Shown here piece by piece: positions 43,237-51,614 of a stretch of DNA of 64,000 nt. The notes under the pieces were generated by a model that made no database searches, had not been told where the DNA came from, and was given only the letters and a program-made list of their open reading frames with translations. Position numbers and translations under genes: made by a program. The DNA is taken from positions 124,001 through 188,000 of the forward strand of contig NZ_JACIBY010000012.1 in NCBI RefSeq assembly GCF_014195535.1, written 5' to 3'. Position 1 is the first letter of the stretch. Every line of letters starts with the position of its first letter. This DNA is from Runella defluvii (GTDB taxonomy: Bacteria; Bacteroidota; Bacteroidia; Cytophagales; Spirosomataceae).

Positions 43237-45732
43237 TTACTTTTTTCCCAACGAAATCATATTGGCAAACAAACGATAAGCACCAGGTACGCCCGCAGGT
43301 AACTCGCGGAAAAATACAATACCTGTGTAAATGAAGTGGCCTTTTCCGTACTGGGTATAAATCAAACTTCCTTCTTTGGCTGCTTCGCCTGTGTCGTTGG
43401 CCGAGAAAAGTGGTACGTAGTTTTTGTCCCATTCTACGGCAAAATAGATTCCACGCTCTTGTATCCAGCCTTCAAAATCTTTGGTTGTTATTTTATTCGG
43501 CGTATTCAAAATCGGGTGAGCAGGTTGTAAAATCCGCATTTCGGCATCTTCTTCGGTCACGCGGTCGCGGCCAACTTTGAAGGGATACGGCCCCATTTCT
43601 TGTACTTTGAGCGTATTTCCAAAACCACCCGCCGTCACGTATTGAACCACCATTGTACCGCCATTTTTGACGTATTCCATCAGTTTTGGTTGAAAATATT
43701 TGATGCGCTCTTCGGTGTTGTAAGCGCGCACACCTACCACGATGGCATCGTAAACTGACAAGTTTTTGTTGAGTGCTCCTTCGTCGAGCAACGTCACTTG
43801 GCAGCCCATTTGGCGAAGTGCTGCTGGAACTTCGTCGCCCGCACCCGCAATGTACCCAATGTTTTTTGCCTTGTTTTTGATGTCCAATTTTACCAAAGCG
43901 GTGGTTGCACTTGGATAGATGGTTTGGGTAGGAATGTGCTTGTATTCTACCGAACGAAGGCTGTACGAATTTTCGCCGTTGTCAGTCTTGGTAATCACTT
44001 TGAGCTTGACGTCACTTTGCTGGGCCGATGGGAATACTTTGACCGAAACCGTTTGCTCTTGGTACTTTTCGCGCATTTCAAACGGCAATTGCATAGGTTC
44101 TACGCCCCAGCCCGCAGGTACGTCAAACGTCAACGTACCTTTGACATTGGCGCGGTGGGCTTTTACGACGATGTCCACCGTTTTGGGTTGATTGTCAGCA
44201 AAAACATATACTTTTTCCGAAACGTTTGCGGTGGCTTCTGGCCGAATTTCAAATGGACGATAAACTTCGCCGTCCACGGGGTCGGTTGATTTAAAGACCC
44301 ACGGTTTGGTAAAGGTGAATTTTTGACCACTGATTTCAAAGGTAAACGCCGTTTGAAGCGTAGGAATGTTTTCGGGGGTTGATAATTTCGATTGGTCGTC
44401 GATTTGGAACGCTCCGTCTTTGATGGGTTTGACCAACCAATAAGGCTGGCTTATGGGCGTATTGACAGGAACGGTAGGCGCAAATGAAAACACCGAAAGC
44501 TCGTTGTTTTTCATTTCCAACGTCATGGTAGTGTCTTTTGATGCCCCAATAAACTGCAAACGAGTGAGTTTAATGGGGAAATCGCTGCGCTTAACAACGC
44601 TAATTTTCAGCGGTGCGCGGTCGCCCACGGCCACCGCATAATCCGTCGGATTTGTTTCAAACCAAAGGCCAAGGCAATTTTGAAGTAATACTTCTACTTC
44701 GGCCTTTTTTTGTTGCACATACAGGTTTTTTGCGTCGAGTTTGCCCAATTCTTCATAAATTTTTACCAACACAGGCACCGACGACGCGGGGTAACTTACG
44801 TTGTAATTTCGGATGGCTTGGTCGATGAGCTGGGCAACTTGTTCGCTGCCTTTGACGCGGCTCCAAGTAAGATCAACGCCATCAAACACATCTTTTTCGG
44901 CAGGCACACCGTCTTTGTGAAGCATAAAATCGACGCGGGCATTGCGGTTGGCTCCCGAGCCAAACCCTTGACTTTTGTGCGAACTGCGGCTTTCGGCGGC
45001 AATTTCGGCGTGCGATTTTCCGATAAGCGGGTTATAGCCGCCAATGTCCACCGTTATGAATGTACCTTTGTCAGTAGGCTTTTGGTTGTTAAAACCTGGA
45101 GAAAATGAGTTCCAAACGATGCGCTTGGGTTGCCAAGTTTGTACTTCTTTGAGCTGCTCAGGGAATTTGGTGGGGTCGTTAGCCATTTTAAAGGCCAATT
45201 CTGCCAAAAAAGCGGAAGAGTTGTGGTGACCATGTCCCGCGCGGGCATCAGGCGGAAAGCGCGTGATAAGAACGTCGGGCTGGTTTTTGCGAATGTGATA
45301 TACGACATCCGATAGTACGTTATTTTCCCCCCAGAACTTCAAGGTTTCTTCGCGGGTTTTTGAAAAACCAAAATCGTATGCCCGCGAGAAAAGCTGCTCT
45401 GCGCCGTCAATCCGACGGGCGGCCAACAGCTCTTGTGTACGAATAATGCCAATGTACTCGCCTTGTTCGGGGCCGATGAGGTTTTGGCCACCATCGCCAC
45501 GGGTAAGGGCAAGGTACTGCGTCTTTACGAGCCTTTCTTTGGATAAATAGGTGAGTAAGAGGGTGTTTTCGTCGTCGGGGTGAGCAGCAATGTGCATGGC
45601 ACTACCTACGACATTCAGTTTTTTTAGGTTTAGTAAAATTTCACTCGATGTGAGGGGCTTTACTTGGGCGTGGATGAAGTGACAAATTGTGGTAAGCAAC
45701 AAGCAATGAAAAAGAAATAGGGGTTTTCTCAT
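43237..45732 (-). CDS. Large secreted PIG-L family deacetylase-like protein
   Basis: 831 residues. The signal peptide is MRKPLFLFHCLLLTTICHFIHA. The zinc motif AAHPDDENTLLL (about 48-59) and the distal RAGHGHHNSSAF histidines mark the LmbE/PIG-L fold in the first 250 residues. The rest is a chain of beta-sandwich-like domains (NPV-type wings: PVDGEVYRPFEIRPEATANVS) and a C-terminal Rossmann-like module (YDAIVVGVRAYNTEERIKYF, then NGGTMVVQYVTAGGFG). The family removes acetyl groups from N-acetylglucosaminyl compounds; the extra domains suggest a surface or periplasmic substrate. It is not clearly tied to the sigma unit downstream. Confidence 0.85.
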   Translation of the reverse strand: MRKPLFLFHCLLLTTICHFIHAQVKPLTSSEILLNLKKLNVVGSAMHIAAHPDDENTLLLTYLSKERLVKTQYLALTRGDGGQNLIGPEQGEYIGIIRTQELLAARRIDGAEQLFSRAYDFGFSKTREETLKFWGENNVLSDVVYHIRKNQPDVLITRFPPDARAGHGHHNSSAFLAELAFKMANDPTKFPEQLKEVQTWQPKRIVWNSFSPGFNNQKPTDKGTFITVDIGGYNPLIGKSHAEIAAESRSSHKSQGFGSGANRNARVDFMLHKDGVPAEKDVFDGVDLTWSRVKGSEQVAQLIDQAIRNYNVSYPASSVPVLVKIYEELGKLDAKNLYVQQKKAEVEVLLQNCLGLWFETNPTDYAVAVGDRAPLKISVVKRSDFPIKLTRLQFIGASKDTTMTLEMKNNELSVFSFAPTVPVNTPISQPYWLVKPIKDGAFQIDDQSKLSTPENIPTLQTAFTFEISGQKFTFTKPWVFKSTDPVDGEVYRPFEIRPEATANVSEKVYVFADNQPKTVDIVVKAHRANVKGTLTFDVPAGWGVEPMQLPFEMREKYQEQTVSVKVFPSAQQSDVKLKVITKTDNGENSYSLRSVEYKHIPTQTIYPSATTALVKLDIKNKAKNIGYIAGAGDEVPAALRQMGCQVTLLDEGALNKNLSVYDAIVVGVRAYNTEERIKYFQPKLMEYVKNGGTMVVQYVTAGGFGNTLKVQEMGPYPFKVGRDRVTEEDAEMRILQPAHPILNTPNKITTKDFEGWIQERGIYFAVEWDKNYVPLFSANDTGEAAKEGSLIYTQYGKGHFIYTGIVFFRELPAGVPGAYRLFANMISLGKK

Positions 45733-45879
45733 GGTTTAGACGGTTTGCGAGTATTTTGACAAAACTACAAAATCTAAAGAAAATGTAACAATGTGGCGGA
45801 TGAGTTTTGCGGTAGTGGATGCTCAGATTTTCTAATGCTGTTCTAATTTCGTTGTAAGATTATTCTAAGGCGCAAACCT

Positions 45880-45887
45880 TACATTTG
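45880..45887 (+). promoter_or_regulatory. TAnnTTTG -7 element upstream of the TerB-like gene
   Basis: TACATTTG matches the Bacteroidota -7 consensus and lies 25 bp before the ATG at 45913. No TTG stands at the ideal 19-bp spacing, so the promoter is only probable. Confidence 0.45.
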
Positions 45888-45912
45888 TCTTCTAACAAAA
45901 AGATACAACGGT

Positions 45913-46275
45913 ATGGAAGCACTATCACCACTCTTATATTCGGGACTTGGCAGTATTATTTACGCACTTATTAAATTTGATGGACGAATGCAGTCGGAAG
46001 AATCATTAAATGCCCGTTTGATTTTATTGGATCAGGGGCCTTTGGGCGTTCAAGCCATTCATTCCTTTCAGCTTTGTGAGCATTACCGAAAATCAGTTGA
46101 AGAGGCGTATCATTCGGCCATGAATTGTTTTGTATCTCACAAAAAAGAACTGAACCACGAGGTTAAACAGTACTTTATCGGTGTGATGAAAAAAATTGTG
46201 AAATCGGATAATCGAGTCACCAGGAAAGAAGTTGAATTTTTGAAGAAATTTAGGGAAGATTTGCACAATATTTGA
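45913..46275 (+). CDS. Small all-helical protein, TerB-like by pattern
   Basis: 120 residues. GLGSIIYALIKFDGRMQSEE (about 12-31) and IVKSDNRVTRKEVEFLKKF (near 95-113) show the paired 'D-G/R-x-x-x-x-E' pattern of TerB-fold proteins, in which each half has an acidic helix that can bind a metal. No signal or membrane helix is present. The gene lies 36 bp upstream of a response regulator in the same direction and may be co-transcribed. A role in stress sensing is a guess. Confidence 0.6.
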   Translation: MEALSPLLYSGLGSIIYALIKFDGRMQSEESLNARLILLDQGPLGVQAIHSFQLCEHYRKSVEEAYHSAMNCFVSHKKELNHEVKQYFIGVMKKIVKSDNRVTRKEVEFLKKFREDLHNI

Positions 46276-46311
46276 GCAAATAAGTAAGGGGTCAAATTTG
46301 TATGTAAGGTT

Positions 46312-47004
46312 ATGGATAATAAACCACACCTTCTTTTGGTAGAAGATGAAGCAAAAGTCGCAGCTTTTATCAAGAAAGGACTAGAAAAACACAGTTTTGC
46401 CGTCGAAATAGCAGAAGACGGCCGCGCGGGTCAGCATTTTTTTGATCAAAGTAGCTACGATTTGCTCATTCTGGACGTGAATTTGCCCCACATGGACGGG
46501 GTTGAATTGGCGACGTATGTACGTACTAAGAATCCAGATGTGCCTATTCTCATGCTGACGGCGCTTGATACCACCGCCGATAAACTGGCAGGGTTTGACG
46601 CGGGGGTAGATGACTATCTCGTAAAACCGTTCGATTTTATGGAGCTCGTCGCGCGGTTGCGGGCTTTACTCAAACGTTCCCAAAAATCAAACGAACAGCC
46701 CACCAATCGATTAAAAGTGGCTGATTTAGAGTTGGACTTGGATCAAAAACTGGCACTCCGTGGCGGAAATACGATTGAACTTACCGCCAAAGAATTTGCT
46801 TTGTTGGAGTATTTGATGCGAAACCGTGGGCGGGTTGTTTCAAAAATGGATATCGCTGAGCAGGTTTGGGACATAGATTTTGATACAGGAACCAACTTTA
46901 TCGAAGTGTATATCAATTATTTACGCAAAAAAATTGACAAAGAGTCTCCCACCAAACTCATTCATACCGTCGTAGGAATGGGCTATACTTTGAAAGAAAA
47001 ATGA
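46312..47004 (+). CDS. OmpR/PhoB-type response regulator
   Basis: 230 residues. The receiver domain has the acidic pair in VEDEAK, the phosphoacceptor D55 (LILDVNLPHMDG) and the VKPFDF lysine. The C-terminal winged helix (TAKEFALLEYLMRNRGRVVSK, then VYINYLRKKIDKE and GMGYTLKE) binds DNA. Its stop overlaps the kinase ATG (ATGA), so the two form one unit. The end style is that of the copper/heavy-metal type regulators (CusR/CopR-like) but the stimulus is not shown. Confidence 0.94.
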   Translation: MDNKPHLLLVEDEAKVAAFIKKGLEKHSFAVEIAEDGRAGQHFFDQSSYDLLILDVNLPHMDGVELATYVRTKNPDVPILMLTALDTTADKLAGFDAGVDDYLVKPFDFMELVARLRALLKRSQKSNEQPTNRLKVADLELDLDQKLALRGGNTIELTAKEFALLEYLMRNRGRVVSKMDIAEQVWDIDFDTGTNFIEVYINYLRKKIDKESPTKLIHTVVGMGYTLKEK

Positions 47005-48359
47005 CCATCCGTGGGCGTCTGACGCTTCTCTTTACTGCGGTAGTTTCCGCGCTGTTGTTGGTGTTTTGTGTGGTTATTTATTTGTTGTCGGAGCGGCATC
47101 GCAGCAATGAGTTTTACGAACGACTCAAGGCCGAAGCTACCACGTCGGCTCAGTTGCTCTTTGGGACGGAAACGGTTAGTTTAGAGCTTTTTAAGCTATT
47201 GGATAAAAATCATTTAACCGTTTTGACGGAGGAGGAAATTATCATTTACAACGACCGAGATTCGTTGGTTTATGAAAGCGGTACCGATTATTTGCAGGTG
47301 ACAAAAGCGCTTTTGCAACAGGTTCGGGAAGAAAAGGAAGTCCGTTGGGTGCAAAAGGGGCGTGAAGTAGTTGGGGTTTTGTTTGTAGATCAACATAACC
47401 ACCTTGTCGTGCTTGCTTCGGGCGTTGATATTTATGGGTTTAGCAAAAACCGTAATTTACTTTTGGTACTTGCAGTAGGCTGGTTGTTGGCAAGTTTTGT
47501 GGTGTTTTTTGTGGGCTGGGTTTATGCCTATCGCGCCTTGTTACCGCTGAAAAAACTCATCGGAAGGGTAGATCAAATTTCGGCCAATCGGTTGGATTTA
47601 CGGGTGGACGTAGCCAATAAACAAGATGAGATTGGGCAATTGGCCGTGCGATTTAATCGGATGTTGGATCGGTTGGAAGAGGGTTTTAAACTGCAACGCG
47701 CTTTTGTGTCGAATGCCTCCCACGAACTTAGAACGCCCCTGACGGCAATTACGGGGCAGATAGAAGTGGCATTGATGGACGAAGACCCCAAAGAATGGCA
47801 AGAGACGTTGATGTCGGTATTGGAAGATGTGCGTCAGCTCAACCAGCTTTCCAATGGGTTGTTGGCGTTGGCCAAAGTGAGCATGGACGAATCGGTGGTG
47901 AAATTTGAAAAAGTACCTATTGATGAAATATTTTGGCAGGTTCGCAGTGAGTTGTTGAAGGTCTATCCGCATTATACGGTGAAAGTGGACTTGAGCGAAT
48001 TTTCAGAAACAAATTCCCATTTTGTGGTTGAAGGTAACGAAGCATTGCTGAAAATTGCGTTGGTCAATTTGGTAGAAAATGGGTGTAAATTTTCGCCAAA
48101 TCATACCGTTTCTGTTCGCTTTCAGGCACTACGAAATACCATTGAATTACATTTTCATAACATTGGCCCACCCATTACCCAAACCGAATTGCCTACTATT
48201 TTTAAGCCTTTTCGGCGAGGAATCAATGCCCGAAATATCAATGGACACGGTATTGGTTTGCCGCTGACGGAGCGCATTGTTTTGCTTCACCACGGTCATT
48301 TGCAGGTATATTCTACCCTTGAGGAGGGAACAACGTTTATTATGACGTTGCCTTTATGA
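47001..48359 (+). CDS. Sensor histidine kinase with HAMP domain
   Basis: 452 residues. Two membrane helices (LLFTAVVSALLLVFCVVIYLL near 8-28; LLLVLAVGWLLASFVVFFVGWVYAY near 153-177) bound a periplasmic sensor of about 125 residues. A HAMP segment follows, then the dimerisation motif ASHELRTPL with H241. The ATPase domain has LVENGCKF (N box) and a GHGIGLPLTERI G box. It phosphorylates the regulator encoded just upstream. The stop codon lies inside the fold-back repeat that follows. Confidence 0.94.
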   Translation: MTIRGRLTLLFTAVVSALLLVFCVVIYLLSERHRSNEFYERLKAEATTSAQLLFGTETVSLELFKLLDKNHLTVLTEEEIIIYNDRDSLVYESGTDYLQVTKALLQQVREEKEVRWVQKGREVVGVLFVDQHNHLVVLASGVDIYGFSKNRNLLLVLAVGWLLASFVVFFVGWVYAYRALLPLKKLIGRVDQISANRLDLRVDVANKQDEIGQLAVRFNRMLDRLEEGFKLQRAFVSNASHELRTPLTAITGQIEVALMDEDPKEWQETLMSVLEDVRQLNQLSNGLLALAKVSMDESVVKFEKVPIDEIFWQVRSELLKVYPHYTVKVDLSEFSETNSHFVVEGNEALLKIALVNLVENGCKFSPNHTVSVRFQALRNTIELHFHNIGPPITQTELPTIFKPFRRGINARNINGHGIGLPLTERIVLLHHGHLQVYSTLEEGTTFIMTLPL

Positions 48360-48424
48360 ACCATATAAGACATATAAGGGCATATAAGTTTTTCTTATAA
48401 TCTCTTATATGTCTTATATGGTTC
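48358..48424. repeat. Fold-back element with CATATAAG units, copy A
   Basis: GAACCATATAAGACATATAAG (48358-48378) faces its exact 21-bp reverse complement at 48404-48424, with a smaller inner pair (TATAAG/CTTATA). Copy B at 51536-51603 is nearly the same sequence in the opposite orientation. Confidence 0.88.
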
Positions 48425-48450
48425 AAAGTGTTTTCAAAGTAGTTGCACTA

Positions 48451-49422
48451 TTACCCCACCTTCACCAACTCCGTCTCAAAAATGAGCGTAGCTTTGGCAG
48501 GAATTGGCCCGTAGCCATTTTTACCGTAGCCAAGTTGGTAAGGAATCAAAAGCGTATATTTTGCGCCCTCCTTCATCAAAGCAATACCTTCGTCCCAACC
48601 TTTGATGACGCGGCCTTCGCCCAAACGAAAATCAATGGGCTGACGGCGTGAATGCGATGAATCAAACACTTGGCCGTTTTGGAAAGAGCCTGTGTAATGT
48701 ACCGAAACGTTTTTACCAGCTACTGCTTCTTTTCCCGTTCCTTCATTGTTCACGACGTATCCAAGTCCCGAGGCGGTAAATTGTGCCGTTGGGTAGTTGG
48801 CCAATGCCCATTGTTTGAACGTTTCTACTTCTGCTTTTTCTGCATCTTTTTGTTTTTCGGCAAGCTGGCCAATGTGGGCATCAAGTGCAGCTTTGTCGGC
48901 TTTAAAAGCTTGGGCTTTTTCGCCTTGACGAACAATTTTTACGCTATTAATGGCATCGTTGGTTTTCATTTGATTGACCACATCTTGTCCATCAATGACG
49001 AAACCAAAAACGGTATGTTTGCCGTCGAGCCAAGGAGTTGGCACGTGCGTGATAAAAAACTGACTACCGTTGGTGCCTGGACCCGCGTTGGCCATCGACA
49101 ATACGCCTGGACGGTCGTGGCGTAATGTGGCATCAATTTCGTCGGGGAAACGGTACCCTGGGCCGCCAGAACCAGTACCTTGTGGGTCGCCCCCTTGAAC
49201 CATAAAATCAGAGCTATCGCCGTTGACTTTACTGATAACACGGTGAAATTTCAGTCCGTCGTAAAACGGTTGTCCCAATGGTTTGGCGCTGTTTTCCATT
49301 GTTCCCTCGGCCAACCCTACAAAATTGGCTACCGTCATGGGACATTTTTCGTACAATAACTCTACGGTAATTTCGCCCTTTGCGGTGTCGAATATGGCGT
49401 AGATTCCTTCTTTTTCAGTCAT
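48451..49422 (-). CDS. Dual peptidylprolyl isomerase: cyclophilin fused to FKBP
   Basis: 323 residues. The N-terminal domain (1-150) is cyclophilin-like: [63 protein letters not shown] helical, Lys-rich linker (about 160-205) leads to an FKBP domain: [36 protein letters not shown] and [13 protein letters not shown]. No signal peptide is visible, so it acts in the cytoplasm. Fusions in this order (cyclophilin then FKBP) have been described in a few bacteria. It should speed proline isomerisation in folding proteins, with two independent active sites. Confidence 0.93.
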   Translation of the reverse strand: MTEKEGIYAIFDTAKGEITVELLYEKCPMTVANFVGLAEGTMENSAKPLGQPFYDGLKFHRVISKVNGDSSDFMVQGGDPQGTGSGGPGYRFPDEIDATLRHDRPGVLSMANAGPGTNGSQFFITHVPTPWLDGKHTVFGFVIDGQDVVNQMKTNDAINSVKIVRQGEKAQAFKADKAALDAHIGQLAEKQKDAEKAEVETFKQWALANYPTAQFTASGLGYVVNNEGTGKEAVAGKNVSVHYTGSFQNGQVFDSSHSRRQPIDFRLGEGRVIKGWDEGIALMKEGAKYTLLIPYQLGYGKNGYGPIPAKATLIFETELVKVG

Positions 49423-49496
49423 TTATTTATGCAAAAAGTTAATACTATCAAAAGCAAGAATTGAGGTGCAAAGTTCCGAAAAATGCGCATTAATCC

Positions 49497-50639
49497 CTAG
49501 TTTGACTTCTCAAGTAAGCTTTGGCCGATCAATTTTGCCGAAGTACGAACGGCAATGGTAAAGCCAAAGAACGGCCCAAAATCCTGTCCAGCCATTAAAC
49601 TGGTGAAATAAAGGCCAGGGATATTGCTTTGAAAATGAGCATCTAAACACGGAAAACCGTTGGTGCAATGAAGCGATGCCAGCAGGTCGGGGTGTAGAAA
49701 AGGCAATTGACTTGTTTCTACTTTGTAGCCCGTTGCCGTAATTACGTGGTCAACCTCGATTTCTTCGCCTGAACTTAATCGGATTTTTAACGAATTTTGT
49801 GGTGTAACCTCTGCACTAACCAGTTGTGTTTGAGGGTATAAGGCTACATTTTCTTGGTGAATCCGCGCATCGAGCCAAGGTTCTAACTTCAAACGACCTT
49901 CGGCCCACAAACGATACCGATATTCTTCTTTGCCTTCGGGAGAAAGCTCTCGAAACCACGTTGGATGATTGCCAATGGTGTTGACAACGTCCATTACCCA
50001 GCCCCAGTGTGCTTCAGAGAATTGTGGGGTTTCGTGGCGGTAACTGACGTGAACTTGGGTAGTTCCTTTCTCACGAAGAAGGGCTGTCCACTCAAACGCA
50101 CTTTGGCGTCCGCCAATAATCAACACCCGTTTTTCTGAAAATGCTGCTAGGTCAACCGCGTGGCAAGTGTGTGAAAAATAGCCTTGGGGCAACAGTTGTG
50201 TGACTTCGGTAGGCGTGAATGGAAAATAATAAAAACCAACAGCGACAACTACATGCTGGGCTTCCAGGACGCTTCCGTCGTCTAATTTTACCAAAAAATA
50301 ATCTTCTTTTTTCTGTAAATCAGTGACATATGCTTGGTGAATGGGGAGCGCAGTTTGCTGCATAAACCACCGCACATATTCCAAATAAAAATCAAGCGCG
50401 ATGGGTTCTACCTCCGCTACAGTCAGTCCACGTTCTTGTAGAAAAGCCTCCATTGTATGTTCCCCTGCGACATCGAGGTGCCAATCGCATCCTGAGCGTA
50501 AGAACATTCCTTCGGGCATGTTTTTCTCCCAAAACTCCATCGGCTTGCCGACTACTACGTGAGAAACCTCTTGTTTTTTGAGGTGTGCAGAAAGGGTTAG
50601 GCCAAAAGGCCCCGCACCGATGATGAGCGTATGTAACAT
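49497..50639 (-). CDS. FAD/NAD(P)-binding oxidoreductase, flavin-monooxygenase-like
   Basis: 380 residues. The FAD motif GAGPFGLTLSAHL (8-20) opens the protein, followed by EFWEKNMPEGMFLRSG, as in the FMO/lysine-hydroxylase-like group. A second nucleotide motif (VLIIGGRQSAFEWTALL, about 169-186) binds NAD(P)H. The ATGYKVE motif comes near the end. It is soluble. The substrate is unknown, but the neighbours on the same strand (HAD phosphatase 33 bp upstream) offer no pathway. Confidence 0.8.
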   Translation of the reverse strand: MLHTLIIGAGPFGLTLSAHLKKQEVSHVVVGKPMEFWEKNMPEGMFLRSGCDWHLDVAGEHTMEAFLQERGLTVAEVEPIALDFYLEYVRWFMQQTALPIHQAYVTDLQKKEDYFLVKLDDGSVLEAQHVVVAVGFYYFPFTPTEVTQLLPQGYFSHTCHAVDLAAFSEKRVLIIGGRQSAFEWTALLREKGTTQVHVSYRHETPQFSEAHWGWVMDVVNTIGNHPTWFRELSPEGKEEYRYRLWAEGRLKLEPWLDARIHQENVALYPQTQLVSAEVTPQNSLKIRLSSGEEIEVDHVITATGYKVETSQLPFLHPDLLASLHCTNGFPCLDAHFQSNIPGLYFTSLMAGQDFGPFFGFTIAVRTSAKLIGQSLLEKSN

Positions 50640-50672
50640 TTGAGTACGAAGGTTTACCCCAAAAAGGACAAA

Positions 50673-51467
50673 CTAACGCGCAGCTACTTTCTCCAGAACC
50701 TCAAAAACGCCTTTTTCGTCGTTTGATTTTGCCTGAAAACGAGCCGCTTTCTTAATGGCGGGGTGGGCGTTTTCCATGGCGTACGAATGGTGCGCTTGTT
50801 GCATCATTTCGAGGTCGTTGAGGTAATCTCCAAAGGCCATGGTTTGCTCGGGTGTGATGCCGTAGCGTTCTTGTAAGACTTTGAGTGCCTGACCTTTGTT
50901 GGCTAGTTTGTGCGAAATGTCAAGCCATTTTCCTCCCGAAACCTTGACCTGTAAGTCGTTTTCAAAGGGTTTGAAGTAGGAATAACTGTTATTGGCAGAA
51001 CCGTCAAAATCGCACAAGCTAATCTTGAGGCATTGGTCATCCTCAATGGTGGTTAAATCTTCAACAAGTTCGTATTGCTCAAAATGCCTAGTTACTTGGT
51101 CCCAAAATTTGGGAACATTACTTTCAACGTACGCTTTTTTCTTGCCACATAAAATAGTGTAGGTATTGGGAATGTTACGGGCAATTTCAACCATTTGACG
51201 CGCAATCGAAAGTTCCAACGATTGAACGTAGAGTTCTTGTTCGCGATGCATAACGTAACTGCCGTTTTCGGCCACAAAAAACATATCATCCTTGATGGCA
51301 TCGAAGTACTTGGCAAGGTTGTAGTATTGTCGCCCGCTGGCAGCGGCAAACAGAACTCCTTGCGCTCGGAGCTGAGAAAAGAGGGTGAAAAAGGAAGCGT
51401 CAAGTTCGCTTTTGGAGTTGAGCAACGTACCGTCCATGTCCGTTGCGATGAGCCTAATATCGGTCAT
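50673..51467 (-). CDS. HAD-superfamily Cof-type phosphatase
   Basis: 264 residues. The nucleophile motif DMDGTLLNSKSELD has D10 and D12. The cap of C2B type lies at about 80-185. The final motif GDYLNDLEMMQQA (near 217-229) carries the metal-binding aspartates, followed by the family-typical YAMENAHPAIKKAA. Such enzymes dephosphorylate sugar phosphates or flavin precursors in the cytoplasm. It heads a row with the flavoprotein and the isomerase on the minus strand. Confidence 0.92.
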   Translation of the reverse strand: MTDIRLIATDMDGTLLNSKSELDASFFTLFSQLRAQGVLFAAASGRQYYNLAKYFDAIKDDMFFVAENGSYVMHREQELYVQSLELSIARQMVEIARNIPNTYTILCGKKKAYVESNVPKFWDQVTRHFEQYELVEDLTTIEDDQCLKISLCDFDGSANNSYSYFKPFENDLQVKVSGGKWLDISHKLANKGQALKVLQERYGITPEQTMAFGDYLNDLEMMQQAHHSYAMENAHPAIKKAARFQAKSNDEKGVFEVLEKVAAR

Positions 51468-51535
51468 TGAGTGCGAATAATGGTGAAAAGAGGCTCAAAA
51501 TTGCACAAATTCTTCTAATACAATGATAAAAAACT

Positions 51536-51603
51536 GAACCATATGAAGACATATAAGGGATTATAAGAAAAACTTATATGCTCTTATATGTCTTATATGA
51601 TTC
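51536..51603. repeat. Fold-back element with CATATAAG units, copy B
   Basis: GAACCATATGAAGACATATAAG faces CTTATATGTCTTATATGATTC, an imperfect inverted repeat. Its reverse complement matches copy A (48358-48424) almost base for base, including the inner ATTATAAGAAAAACTTATAT stretch. It lies 12 bp beyond the GH43 stop. Confidence 0.88.
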
Positions 51604-51614
51604 AAATTTACATG

